DNA of 37,792 nt from an uncultured Gammaproteobacteria bacterium (GCA_947258495.1 CAMYIN010000120.1:1-37792); one strand, 5' to 3'. Counted from the stretch's first letter, positions 8,590 through 16,674 are shown. A program made the numbers and translations. The notes: a model not told the origin generated them from the letters alone.

Positions 8590-9057
8590 TTAGGTGCCGT
8601 CCGGGGGCTTGCCGGAATGGATTCCACGGCGTTCGAGCCAGCTGTAGAAATCCAGATTGTCGGTGAGATCGGTGATTTCCTCGCGCTCCAGCATAGATAA
8701 TCGAGGGTGCAAGTCTCCGCCATTCGGATGTAAAACCCAGCCGATAGTCATTGCCAACAGCACGGAGATCACCGCACCCAGCGTCAGGCGCGGCATCCTC
8801 AGCGGCGCCGCCCGCTCTACCGCTCCGCTCAAGACCGCCCTCCGGCGCAAACGCAATTGGCTATTGATCGCCGCGTCTTTATCCGTCATGTCCTGTAGAA
8901 CATCGAGCGCGCGCCGGACCATCCGGTCTTCGCTCTGTAGCAACGGGTCCTCGGCCAGCGAACGTTCGACGCGCCGTTTCGTGTCGGGACGATCGTTCAG
9001 TAGACCGGTCCGCAACCGGTCCAGGAGCTCGGTGTCGGAATCGTTACTCTTTCTCAT
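8590..9057 (-). CDS. Membrane anti-sigma factor-like protein
   Basis: The protein is 155 aa: a cytoplasmic N-terminal part of about 85 residues rich in charge, one membrane helix (LTLGAVISVLLAMTIGWVL, about 91-109) and a short outer tail ending NLDFYSWLERRG. That topology and the DFYxWL tail are common in the small transmembrane proteins coded next to ECF sigma factors. The start overlaps the last codons of the sigma gene by 14 bases, which argues for coupled translation and a sigma / anti-sigma pair. No zinc-binding HxxxCxxC motif is present, so it is not a ZAS-type anti-sigma. The signal it responds to is unknown. Confidence 0.75.
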   Translation of the reverse strand: MRKSNDSDTELLDRLRTGLLNDRPDTKRRVERSLAEDPLLQSEDRMVRRALDVLQDMTDKDAAINSQLRLRRRAVLSGAVERAAPLRMPRLTLGAVISVLLAMTIGWVLHPNGGDLHPRLSMLEREEITDLTDNLDFYSWLERRGIHSGKPPDGT

Positions 9058-9736
9058 GACTCCATACCTCAGCGAGTTCTTGTCGCAGGGTTCTTACCGC
9101 GCGAAAATGATGCTGTTTTACGCTGCCCTCGGAACATCCGAGAATCGCCGCCGTTTCCCGGACTCCGAATCCCTGCCATTCCCGTAACAAAAATACCTCC
9201 CGCTGGCGCTTCGACAGCCGCTCCAGTGCGTGGTCTATTCGATTCCGTATTTGCGCCCCCAGAGTTTCGCTGTCCGGGCGCGCGTGGTCCGGCATCAAAG
9301 CGACGCCGATTTCGGTCTCCAGCAGATTCTGTTGTCGGTGTTCCTGGTGGGGATCCTTGAAAATCGATATCAATTTCCCACCCGCTTCGCGTAGTCGTCT
9401 CCACCTGTGCATGTCGGTGATTCGATGGTGAAGGATGGTAAAAAACAGCGCCGGCCATTCCCGGCCGGCACGATCCGCGTACTTCTCACACAGCTTTAGC
9501 ATGCTGTCTTGCACCACGTCGAGCGCGGTCTGCTCGTCGCGCAGAGAATAGAGTGCCATCTGGTACGCCTTGCGTTCGACGCCGGCGAGGAAATCGTCCA
9601 GCGTTCGATCGGTAATTTCATCATCGCCCTGCCCGGGCCGGTCCCCGTCGGCGACGTTGTGTTGCCATCGGCCGCGATCCACGCCTGTTACCATACCTAC
9701 ACCCGTGTGCTCATGCGGAGTTGCCGTGAAACCCAT
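9044..9736 (-). CDS. ECF-type RNA polymerase sigma factor
   Basis: The chain is 230 aa. Region 2 spans about 50-115 (ALDVVQDSMLKLCEKY, then WPALFFTILHHRITDMHRWRR, which recognises the -10). Region 4 spans about 165-225 (LERLSKRQREVFLLREWQGF, then the helix-turn-helix VRETAAILGCSEGSVKQHHFRAVRTLR). A charged linker carries a KDPHQEHRQQN stretch. The first 40 residues are poorly conserved, so translation could instead begin at the ATG of residue 15 (9694). It overlaps the anti-sigma gene and shares the strand with the YRP-repeat protein 91 bases upstream. Autoregulation is usual in such sets but no ECF promoter was confirmed by eye. Confidence 0.9.
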   Translation of the reverse strand: MGFTATPHEHTGVGMVTGVDRGRWQHNVADGDRPGQGDDEITDRTLDDFLAGVERKAYQMALYSLRDEQTALDVVQDSMLKLCEKYADRAGREWPALFFTILHHRITDMHRWRRLREAGGKLISIFKDPHQEHRQQNLLETEIGVALMPDHARPDSETLGAQIRNRIDHALERLSKRQREVFLLREWQGFGVRETAAILGCSEGSVKQHHFRAVRTLRQELAEVWSHEKE

Positions 9737-9827
9737 GGCGTACCGCCATCACCTTCGACGTTGGTCCCAGATCATCATACAGGCCGGCGCGTCGCGGCCA
9801 AAACCGCCTCGTGCTGCATTCGTGGAT

Positions 9828-10187
9828 TCATCGGCAGTGCCGTCGCCCGTATCGGTAGTAACAATTTTCGAGTCCCGGTCGATAAGGTCGATAAGGTCGA
9901 TAAGGTCGGTAAGGTCGGTAAGGTCGGTAAGGTCGGTACCGCCAAGGTGGATAAAAACCGAAATAGAGATCACGCGGATAGGAGTAGTCGTATCGGAAAT
10001 AGGGGCCCGGGTGGCGGCGATAACGTGGATGAAGTCTGTAGTGTCGGTGCGGCCTGAAATGATGTCGGTGATCGTCACCGAAATGTATGCCAAAGGAAAT
10101 ACTGCCGTGAGCGGCCGCAGGTGGCGCGCTGCCTAGGGCCAACAGTCCGCTCAGTGCCGCGATCAGTGCCTTCTGACGCCATTGCAT
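9828..10187 (-). CDS. Exported YRP-repeat, His/Tyr/Arg-rich small protein
   Basis: The product is 119 aa with a strong AGGAGG ribosome-binding site before the ATG at 10187. A signal peptide is clear (KALIAALSGLLALGSAPPAAA, cleaved before HGS). The mature chain is extremely rich in His, Tyr, Arg and Pro: a His/Arg section at 35-60 (GDDHRHHFRPHRHYRLH), a Tyr section, then seven tandem Tyr-Arg-Pro triplets (about 83-104), and a short tail with two Cys (ENCYYRYGRRHC). No catalytic domain is recognisable. Such low-complexity exported proteins may bind metal or the cell envelope, but that is inference. It lies just upstream of the ECF sigma gene on the same strand and may be part of its regulon. 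Confidence 0.7.
   Translation of the reverse strand: MQWRQKALIAALSGLLALGSAPPAAAHGSISFGIHFGDDHRHHFRPHRHYRLHPRYRRHPGPYFRYDYSYPRDLYFGFYPPWRYRPYRPYRPYRPYRPYRPYRPGLENCYYRYGRRHCR
9877..9938 (+). repeat. 9-bp tandem repeat inside the YRP gene
   Basis: GATAAGGTC occurs three times (9881-9907), then GGTAAGGTC three times (9908-9934), flanked by partial units. Read on the minus strand each unit codes Arg-Pro-Tyr. The two unit variants occur in separate blocks, as expected from slippage or unequal crossing-over. Confidence 0.95.
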
Positions 10188-10595
10188 GTCCAGTCCTCCT
10201 GCGCCGATGTGTTGGAGCGCGGGTATAGACTATGACAACGCGGCAGCGTGCGCTACGGTTGACGTCCGCCGTCGGGCGAAGTGGACGACAAGGCGATCCG
10301 TATACCCGTGCGGAAGCCGACTCCGCATTAGCGTATGTGAAATCTCCGGGGGTTGCCCCAGTGTGAGTCTGTTGCGCTCACGGAGATCACGCGGGCCGGC
10401 GGCCCGCTGTCGATGAGTCCGCCGCGTCGCGGGCGGTAGTGGCGCGGCAACGGCAAGAGGATCGTCGCGCATCGCTGCATCGGCGCGGTCATCCGGAATG
10501 ATCACGCCACAGGCGGGCGTCGTCGAGCCATCCTGGAATGTGCTTTATAATCCTCTGCGGGCGGATTTTTCCTGAGCGGGATTAATTAACTATCA
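10188..10595. other. Intergenic region between YRP gene and oxidoreductase gene
   Basis: No convincing gene was found. A 91-codon minus-strand frame at 10230-10505 has no family resemblance or ribosome-binding site. A perfect TATAAT at 10546-10551 could be the -10 of the downstream oxidoreductase gene, but no good -35 precedes it. Confidence 0.5.
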
Positions 10596-11582
10596 ATGAC
10601 CACGGCATCGAAGAACGGCATCGCAGACGTGTCCAAGCGCGATAAGTTACGTGTAGGTGTGGTCGGCGTGGGATACCTTGGTCGTATTCACGCCAAGATC
10701 TACGCCGGCATGCCCGAGGTTGATCTGGTCGGGATCGCGGACATCGACGAGGCCACGGCGCATGAGATCGCGAATCTCCATGGTTGTACCGCCTACACCG
10801 ACCCCTACGCGCTCATTGACCGGGTCGACGCGGTAAGCATCGTCGTCCCCACCAGCGCCCACAAAGACGTCGCGTTACCGTATATCGTCGCCGGGCGGCA
10901 CGTATTGCTCGAAAAACCGATCGCTTCCACAGTTACGGAGGCGCAGGAGATAGTGGAGTCGGCCGAAAGCATTGGAGTGAAATTGCTGATAGGTCATCTG
11001 GAGCGTTTCAACGCCGGGATTATGGCGCTCGCCGAGAGGGTGGCTGAGCCGAGATTCATAGAAGTGCACCGGCTTGGGACTTTCGTGGAGCGTGCAACGG
11101 ACGTCGACGTGGTGACGGATCTCATGATCCACGATATCGATATCGTTTTATCGCTGGTGAAAGCGGACCTAACCTATGTTTCGGCGGTGGGATCACCGGT
11201 AGTAACGGACCACGTGGATATCGCCAACGCGCGGTTGGAATTCGTGAACAACGCGGTCGCCAACGTCACGGCGAGCCGAGTTTCGAACAAAAAGTTTCGT
11301 CGAATTCGCGTATTCGCATCCGACAGCTATCTGGCCTTGAACTATATCGATCAGCAGATCGAAGTGATTCACAAAACCAGTCCCGGGCCCGGGCAGAAAT
11401 TTCCCGGCTTGTTGACGAAGACCATCCAGGTTGCACAGCGACCGCCCCTGGACGCCGAGCTTGCCCATTTCGTGCAGGTCGTCCAGGGCGACGGCGTGCC
11501 CCTGGTGAACGGACACGACGGACTCAAGGCCTTGCGCGTAGCCGAACAGGTAAAAAACAAGATCGACGCCAGCGTGCAATGA
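10596..11582 (+). CDS. Gfo/Idh/MocA oxidoreductase, GnnA-like
   Basis: The enzyme is an NAD(P)-dependent sugar-type dehydrogenase of 328 aa. The Rossmann motif GVGYLG is at 24-29, and the EKPI lysine motif that positions the substrate is at 106-109. The catalytic segment DLMIHDIDIVLSLV contains the usual HxxxD-like residues. The segments GHLERFN, DIANARLEF and NVTASRVS match the branch that contains UDP-GlcNAc 3-dehydrogenase (GnnA), which makes 3-amino-GlcN precursors of amide-linked lipid A. No gnnB aminotransferase or lpx gene is in the window, so this specificity is tentative. The first 15 residues look non-conserved. The stop overlaps the start of the DUF192 gene by four bases. Confidence 0.88.
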   Translation: MTTASKNGIADVSKRDKLRVGVVGVGYLGRIHAKIYAGMPEVDLVGIADIDEATAHEIANLHGCTAYTDPYALIDRVDAVSIVVPTSAHKDVALPYIVAGRHVLLEKPIASTVTEAQEIVESAESIGVKLLIGHLERFNAGIMALAERVAEPRFIEVHRLGTFVERATDVDVVTDLMIHDIDIVLSLVKADLTYVSAVGSPVVTDHVDIANARLEFVNNAVANVTASRVSNKKFRRIRVFASDSYLALNYIDQQIEVIHKTSPGPGQKFPGLLTKTIQVAQRPPLDAELAHFVQVVQGDGVPLVNGHDGLKALRVAEQVKNKIDASVQ

Positions 11583-12097
11583 GCGCAAGTCTATACAGAC
11601 AAAGACACCTGTGGTTCGCGGTACTTCTCGTGCTGCCGATTTGGAAGCCTGTGCAGGCCGACGAATGTCGATTGATTACCCGCGAATGGACGGCCATGGA
11701 TGATCGGGAAGTCGCGATCACGCGCAACGACGGGTCCGTGGTGCGTATAACCGCGAAGGTGGCGGACGACCCGCGCGAAAGGTCGGCGGGTTTTCAACAT
11801 GTCTGCCCGTCGACGATAGAAAAGATGCCGATGCTGTTTCTGTTTCCTCGGCCCGCGAAAGTGTCGTTCCATATGGCGAACGTGCATGCGCCGCTCGACA
11901 TAGCCTTCGTGGCCGCCGACGGACGCATTGCGGAGATCCAGCGGATGGCGACTTATGCCCGCAGCGGCGAACCGAGACAGAGGACGTACTATAGCCCATC
12001 TGCGCCGATCATCGCCGCCCTCGAGGCCAAAGCCGGCTTTTTCGGCGCGCTCGATGTGTTGGCCGGTAAAGCCCGGATTGATCACCTTTTGTACTGA
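11579..12097 (+). CDS. DUF192 exported protein
   Basis: The product is 172 aa: an N-terminal hydrophobic signal (LWFAVLLVLPIW, cleavage near VQA|DE), then a DUF192 domain from about 50. Family landmarks are DDPRERSAGFQHV, MPMLFLFPRPAKVSFHMANVH, PLDIAFVAADGRIAEI and a final ALEAKAGFF. DUF192 proteins are small beta-barrel proteins found in the periplasm or outside the cell; the function is not established. The ATG overlaps the oxidoreductase stop (ATGA type), so both are likely in one operon. The tail ends at Leu-Leu-Tyr, about 113 bases before the convergent HDOD gene end. Confidence 0.88.
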   Translation: MSASLYRQRHLWFAVLLVLPIWKPVQADECRLITREWTAMDDREVAITRNDGSVVRITAKVADDPRERSAGFQHVCPSTIEKMPMLFLFPRPAKVSFHMANVHAPLDIAFVAADGRIAEIQRMATYARSGEPRQRTYYSPSAPIIAALEAKAGFFGALDVLAGKARIDHLLY

Positions 12098-12210
12098 AGC
12101 TGCCGCAGGAAAAAGCGAATACCGCCTGAGGGAGCAGACCTCCGGGTCGCCACGTTGGAAAATGCCGATTGACTTGGCGATGGAGATACCGGGCCCCACG
12201 AACACCTGGA

Positions 12211-14178
12211 CTAGGCCGTCAGGCGCCGCGCCGCATCGTTCGCCATCCGGCGCCCTCGTCTGAGGAGTTCCAGGCTTAGTGACGGAGTAAGGTTTCCGGT
12301 GAAGAGTTTCGCCGATGCCGGCACCATATCTATAGTAGGCGTGACCTTGGTCATCGGAGTGCCGACGAAGTGATGCAGTTGCGCCAGGATTACCACGTCG
12401 CAATAATCTGCGGCGCCACGATTGTCCCTGTACCAGTTGTCCCCTTCCAGGTTCGTGGTTACAAACTCCTCCGGCAGCTTCCATTCCTTGAGAATTACCG
12501 CGCCTACCCAACCGTGGAGGGACGTCAATTGTTGCTCCAGCGCATTTCGATCAAGCGCCTTGTTTGTCGCTTGGTCGGCGTAGTTGAGTATGGCGTAAGT
12601 GCCAATATCGTGAATGAGACCGTGCGCCCGGGCCCGCTCGGGATCCATGTCGGAATTCCGCTGGGCCAGCACGTGGCTGATGCAGGCAACCTCCATGCTG
12701 TGCCGCCAAAGCCGCTCCAGACGTTTCCGCACCAGTGGATTGCGTAATTCACAGAGTTCTTCTTCTACGGTCTGCCGGATTAACGACAGGGCGAAGTCCA
12801 CCTGCAGTCCTTCAATCGCTTCTTTGAGGGTGGGCACGAGGGCAGGCTGCTCAGCCGCTGCGTCCGATCGATTTGCCGCTCTCAACAGTTTTACCGCGAC
12901 GACCGGATCCAGAGCGGCGAGCTCTGCCAGGCTTTCGATGTCGTTCGCGTTCCGCTCCATTAGATGCAGGACACGTCGTGTGAGGGCCGGAATACCCGTA
13001 AGCACTGTACGCTGTTGAATGAGATCCTGGTACAGGGACTCAAAAATCCATGGCGAAGGCAACTCCGTCCCGGCGCCCTCCTCGACACTGCCCTGCAATG
13101 CGGTGACTTGATCATGGTCAACGCGCAGGAACTTGGCGTCGTCGAGCGCTCGAATAGTAAACTGGCGTGGACGCAGATGCGACAGTGGACGGCGCGCCGG
13201 TGCTTCGTCGGCGTGAATGATCTGCACGCGCCGATCCGCCGCCTTCAGCTCCGCCGTACCGTCCAACAGAAAGTACGTAAACTGATCGGATGTGCCCCGT
13301 TCGAGCAGCTTTTCTCCACTGTGCAAACCAATAATCGCCATCCCTTCCGCCAGCAGGCTGAGCGGCAGGTCTGCGAGTCGGGAAAACGTTTCGTACTGCC
13401 GCAACCGGTCGAGAGGGATCCGCTGATAGGAATGACTGCGGGCGAGTCGAATTCCGACTAGCGTTGGAGAGGTTGTTGCCGGGGCGGCTCTCCCTGCCGT
13501 AAGTCGAACCGGTTCTTCGATTTCGTCGTCAATCAAACTTAGCTTCGACGGCTTGCGAAGCGATTTGTAGATGACGCCCGCAGAAATTTTTTGAATTAGC
13601 TCGTTCACGGCGAACTCGTCTTTCTCGACAGGGGTCATCAACGAGGCAAAGTTGATGATCTCCAGCAGTGGGATCGACTCGTCGATTTCGTCCGCGGCGC
13701 TGGCAAGCAACGCTTCGCGAATCGCAGCGTCGATCTTGCGGTCCAGGATCACGGGACAGAAGATCGGTGTGCCCGGCATCGATTCCACCCGGTACTCGAG
13801 CAGGAGCTCCAGACCCCGGTAAATGCTCTGCCACTGGTTGCGCTTCTGGAATGTGGTGAGCGGGTCCGTGGATTTCTGATCCCGGATCGAATACAGGCGA
13901 CGCAGCAGGCTGTCCGAGAAGCGGATAGTCATGCTTTTCCATGGGCGTTTACCGTCGTTGTGAACGATGATGCCCAAATGCATCCCTCCCTCGTTAGGAT
14001 GCTGGAGGTATTCGGCAATCAACTTCTGTGAATAGGTGCGAAAAGCGTCGGTCGCTATTGGGTCTATCGCAATCTGTCCTTCCCGGTCGATAAATCCGAG
14101 TTCGCCCTTGGACGTCAAGACGCAATGACGAGTGAGTGCGGCAGTATCGGGAAACTGCGATTGCAGGACTTGTCTCAT
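12211..14178 (-). CDS. HDOD-domain regulator with cyclic-nucleotide-binding domain
   Basis: This is a 655-aa soluble signalling protein with three parts. Residues about 1-230 form an uncharacterised alpha/beta region with no recognised family. Residues about 265-375 resemble a cyclic-nucleotide-binding (cNMP) domain: YETFSRLADLPLSLLAEGMAIIGLHSGEKLLERG, then TYFLLDGTAELKA and a strand FLRVDHDQVTAL. Residues about 395-610 are an HDOD domain: LTGIPALTRRVLHLM, LAALDPVVAVKLLRAAN, LWRHSMEVACISHVLA and HGLIHDIGTYAIL. HDOD domains are HD-GYP relatives that usually lack phosphodiesterase activity and act in signalling. No clear ribosome-binding site precedes the ATG, so the start could differ. The binding ligand is not readable. 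Confidence 0.85.
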   Translation of the reverse strand: MRQVLQSQFPDTAALTRHCVLTSKGELGFIDREGQIAIDPIATDAFRTYSQKLIAEYLQHPNEGGMHLGIIVHNDGKRPWKSMTIRFSDSLLRRLYSIRDQKSTDPLTTFQKRNQWQSIYRGLELLLEYRVESMPGTPIFCPVILDRKIDAAIREALLASAADEIDESIPLLEIINFASLMTPVEKDEFAVNELIQKISAGVIYKSLRKPSKLSLIDDEIEEPVRLTAGRAAPATTSPTLVGIRLARSHSYQRIPLDRLRQYETFSRLADLPLSLLAEGMAIIGLHSGEKLLERGTSDQFTYFLLDGTAELKAADRRVQIIHADEAPARRPLSHLRPRQFTIRALDDAKFLRVDHDQVTALQGSVEEGAGTELPSPWIFESLYQDLIQQRTVLTGIPALTRRVLHLMERNANDIESLAELAALDPVVAVKLLRAANRSDAAAEQPALVPTLKEAIEGLQVDFALSLIRQTVEEELCELRNPLVRKRLERLWRHSMEVACISHVLAQRNSDMDPERARAHGLIHDIGTYAILNYADQATNKALDRNALEQQLTSLHGWVGAVILKEWKLPEEFVTTNLEGDNWYRDNRGAADYCDVVILAQLHHFVGTPMTKVTPTIDMVPASAKLFTGNLTPSLSLELLRRGRRMANDAARRLTA

Positions 14179-14283
14179 CGCAACTTGCGGCGGATGTCCG
14201 TAAATCTATTCAGGATCGTCTGCATGATTCGGAAGTTTCTGTGGCACTCGCGCATTCCGACCTGGTTCAATTACGCATTGAAT

Positions 14284-14436
14284 CTCCCCGCGCATGAGCG
14301 CGGGGAATCATCCCGGCTACGCCGGGATACACTGGACTCGGCCGTCTGTCGGCAGAGCCGCATCCGACCTCATCCGTGGCCCGCACGATAGCGTGCGGGC
14401 ATCGCGTCCATCCCCGTGCTCACGCACGGGGTTTTA
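14284..14436 (+). repeat. Dispersed multi-hairpin repeat, copy B (best preserved)
   Basis: Four hairpins are visible in order. H1 is CCCCGCGC-ATGA-GCGCGGGG (14286-14305). H2 is TCCCGGC-TAC-GCCGGGA (14311-14327). H3 has a GCCCGCAC / GTGCGGGC stem (14379-14400). H4 is CCCCGTGC-TCAC-GCACGGGG (14412-14431), followed by TTTTATT. A core of about 50 bases between H2 and H3 is shared by all copies. H4 plus the T-run looks like an intrinsic terminator on the plus strand. Confidence 0.9.
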
Positions 14437-14437
14437 T
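14412..14437 (+). terminator. Terminal hairpin of repeat copy B with T-run
   Basis: An 8-bp all-paired GC-rich stem with a TCAC loop is followed directly by TTTTATT, which is the layout of a rho-independent terminator. No gene reads into it from the left on the plus strand, because the HDOD gene is transcribed away. Confidence 0.5.
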
Positions 14438-14465
14438 TCCGCAATATTTGCACTACCGAGAAAAC

Positions 14466-14481
14466 GAAAATCGCGATTTTC
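14466..14481. promoter_or_regulatory. Perfect 16-bp palindrome GAAAATCGCGATTTTC
   Basis: A perfectly symmetric 16-mer with a TCGCGA centre lies 30 bases after repeat copy B, between two divergent genes. It has the size of a dimeric regulator site. No known operator was matched. Confidence 0.3.
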
Positions 14482-14814
14482 TGTTCATTGCTCTGATCGT
14501 TCATCGATGACAGCCGCTGCTTGCTAACAGTCTAGCAGCAATTGAAGACAAGATGATTCACCGCAGAGCAGAATAAAGCGACGTGCGGTGTGTCCGATTT
14601 ACGGTGTATTTCCGGGAGTCCCGGGGCCGGATTCATCTGCCAATTCGCGATGTTCCCGCCCGGGGCTCTGCCGAGTACAAATAGGCGTATAATCGCAACG
14701 AGCCGTCGAGTAGATGATGTATCAGCGTGTCATTCGTCGGCGACGGCGGTGCAGTAACCGCGTCTCGTTTTACGGTCAACGACAGATCGGCACGAACTGG
14801 CTGGAACTGTTGAT

Positions 14815-15837
14815 ATGCGCGCGAAATTGACCATTTCCGTTCTGCTTTTTTTGGGGTCCGCCGGCGCAGCCTACGTCTTCATCAGTGACGGGGGTCCGGG
14901 CGACAGCCGAAACTCTCCGAGCGCGCTCGAGAACTCGAACAACGTTGCACGCGAAACCGGCGGCCGCGAGGACGAAACCGCGTTTCTCAGTGCGCTCACG
15001 AAGAGACGTCCAGAGCCGATCGCGATCCAGCACGCCGAGGACTTCGTCACTCCGGATCAGAATCTCGCCCTCCCTCCCGCAAGCGCAGCGGTCGAAACGG
15101 TACCGGCGGCCGTGGTTCCCGTGCCCGAGCTTTCGCAGGCGCTGTCCTTGGAGCTGCCGCCGCGGTCCGGAGTATCCCGATCTTCAGCCATAGCTGCTTC
15201 CGTAACCGCTCGCGGCCCTGCAGCATCGGAGTTGGTGGCTCAGCCCGAGCGGCTGCCGGACGTGCAAAATCGCGGACCGGGGGCGCCCGGCACGTCGCGA
15301 GCGAATGCGCCCGTATCCCGGCCGCAGATGTTGCAGGTCGACGTCATCGCCCCTCCGGATCGTGCTCCGGATCCGTCGATTTCCGATCGGCGCGTGCTGG
15401 CATCGTCGGACTCCCTCTCGCCGGTCACGCTGAGCATCGGCGAGTTGTTGCGGCGACACGGAGAACCGGTGGAGGACGATGATCTCTTCTATATCCACTC
15501 CGTGCGTGGTAGCGATGGCCAGGGACTCTGGGGCATCATACAACAGGGTGTTACCCGGAGTTTATTGACGGGTGTACCGGTAAGGGAAACGACCGGCGAG
15601 GACACCTTACGGGTGGAAATCCCCAGCCATGCCGATGAGCGGCTGGACGATAACTCCAGTTCATTCCTCGGCCGGCTGATCCATGAGAAGGTCCGACATA
15701 CCTATATCTACAATTTCAAGAGAAATCGCATGGGACGCAATGCCGACGTTGTGCGACCGGGACAGGAGATCGTGATAGTGCGCTTTCATCCCGAAGAACT
15801 CGTATCCATTTACCGGCATTTTCGGGGACGAGGGTAG
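14815..15837 (+). CDS. Membrane-anchored protein with C-terminal LysM-like domain
   Basis: The product is 340 aa. Residues 5-24 form a signal anchor (LTISVLLFLGSAGAAYVFI). A long, low-complexity, Pro/Ala/Ser-rich linker follows (about 30-205). The C-terminal 130 residues look folded: DLFYIHSVRGSDGQGLWGI, then IYNFKRNRMGRNADVVRPGQEIVIVRF. The last stretch matches the LysM pattern (N-x-x-x-x-P-G-Q-x-x-x-I), split by an insertion of about 60 residues, so peptidoglycan binding is plausible but not certain. The layout of anchor, flexible linker and wall-binding end suggests a periplasmic role. The next gene codes for a sulfotransferase. The ribosome-binding site is weak. Confidence 0.6.
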   Translation: MRAKLTISVLLFLGSAGAAYVFISDGGPGDSRNSPSALENSNNVARETGGREDETAFLSALTKRRPEPIAIQHAEDFVTPDQNLALPPASAAVETVPAAVVPVPELSQALSLELPPRSGVSRSSAIAASVTARGPAASELVAQPERLPDVQNRGPGAPGTSRANAPVSRPQMLQVDVIAPPDRAPDPSISDRRVLASSDSLSPVTLSIGELLRRHGEPVEDDDLFYIHSVRGSDGQGLWGIIQQGVTRSLLTGVPVRETTGEDTLRVEIPSHADERLDDNSSSFLGRLIHEKVRHTYIYNFKRNRMGRNADVVRPGQEIVIVRFHPEELVSIYRHFRGRG

Positions 15838-15899
15838 CGTCTCGCCACGTCTACTCCGGGTTGACCCGGCTAGTTCTGCGACGTAACCGCGATATCGCC

Positions 15900-16574
15900 G
15901 TGCTGCTGTCGGAACAACACCGCTTTATATTCGTCCACGTGCCGCGCACCGGAGGTACGAGTATCAAGCGTGCGCTCCAGCCGTTCTGCCCCAGACGGCG
16001 TTACTCGCGTTGGCAGCGTTTGCTGGATCAACTGGGGCTGATCCGTGATTACCGTCGCCTGCGTTTCCGCACTCACAGTTCGCTGCAGGACATTGAGCGG
16101 CGGATTCCCGGGGCGGTTTTTGCGTCCTATTTCAAGTTTGCGGTGGTGCGGAATCCCTGGGATTTATTGGTATCGGAGTACAACTACTATTTCAAGGGCT
16201 CGGAATTGCATTCCAACCGGCGCCGCCGACGTCATCGATGGCGGTATCAGGCGCAGTCATTTCCAGAATATGTCAGAGCCAGGGCCGAACGACCGGAGAA
16301 ACTGCAGTTCGACAGGTTGAGTAACGCATCCGGCACCCTGGGGCTGGATTTTGTTGCGCGTTTCGAGCGCCTCGCGGACGATTTTCAGCGTATCTGCATA
16401 CGGTTGGGCTTGGACGCGACGCTGACGCACGTCAACCGCAGCGATCGCCTGGATTGCGCCGCGTACTACGACGAGGCGACCCACGAGTTCGTGACCAGGC
16501 AATGGGCCAAAGACATTGAGGCCTTCGATTACGCGCCGTTACAACTTCCAATACACGGCCACAATTCCCCATAG
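15900..16574 (+). CDS. Small sulfotransferase (sulfotransferase family 2 type)
   Basis: The enzyme would move sulfate from PAPS to a carbohydrate or similar acceptor. The 5'-phosphosulfate loop is VPRTGGTSIKRAL and the 3'-phosphate site is FAVVRNPWDLLVSEYNYYF. A Lys-to-Arg change in the PSB loop (PRTGGTS instead of PKTGGTS) is worth noting but is known in many family members. GTG at 15900 is preferred because the chain then begins MLLSEQHRFIFVHVPRTGG, as in relatives; a TTG at 15861 would add 13 residues. A basic insert (RRRRRHRWR) lies after residue about 100. No sulfate-activation genes are in the window. It stands 60 bases after the LysM-like gene. Confidence 0.8.
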   Translation: MLLSEQHRFIFVHVPRTGGTSIKRALQPFCPRRRYSRWQRLLDQLGLIRDYRRLRFRTHSSLQDIERRIPGAVFASYFKFAVVRNPWDLLVSEYNYYFKGSELHSNRRRRRHRWRYQAQSFPEYVRARAERPEKLQFDRLSNASGTLGLDFVARFERLADDFQRICIRLGLDATLTHVNRSDRLDCAAYYDEATHEFVTRQWAKDIEAFDYAPLQLPIHGHNSP

Positions 16575-16674
16575 CTTTGTTCAGCTGATATTCAGCCTGG
16601 ATTCAGCGTTGGTTCAGGTCGAGGCGGGTACTCTGGTGCCTACCCCCCACCAGCCTATACCACGGAGGCCTCTA

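Larger units (their letters stand above)
14179..14814. other. Long intergenic region holding repeat copy B
   Basis: The 636 bases between the divergent HDOD and LysM-like genes hold no recognisable gene. They contain repeat copy B (14284-14436), a 16-bp perfect palindrome (14466-14481), and TATAAT at 14688-14693 that could be the -10 for the rightward gene with no good -35. Confidence 0.6.

Noticed and set aside
10230-10505. A 91-codon minus-strand frame between the YRP and oxidoreductase genes
   Set aside because: There is no family match, no ribosome-binding site and an Arg/Ala-rich composition typical of random GC-rich frames.
11591-12511. A 306-codon open frame on the minus strand across DUF192 and the HDOD gene end
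   Set aside because: It overlaps two real genes in other frames and has low-complexity Arg/Gly-rich composition.
14284-14436. CRISPR repeat reading of the GC-rich hairpins, because H1 resembles a type I-E repeat core
   Set aside because: Copies are single and many kilobases apart, with no spacer pattern and no cas genes.
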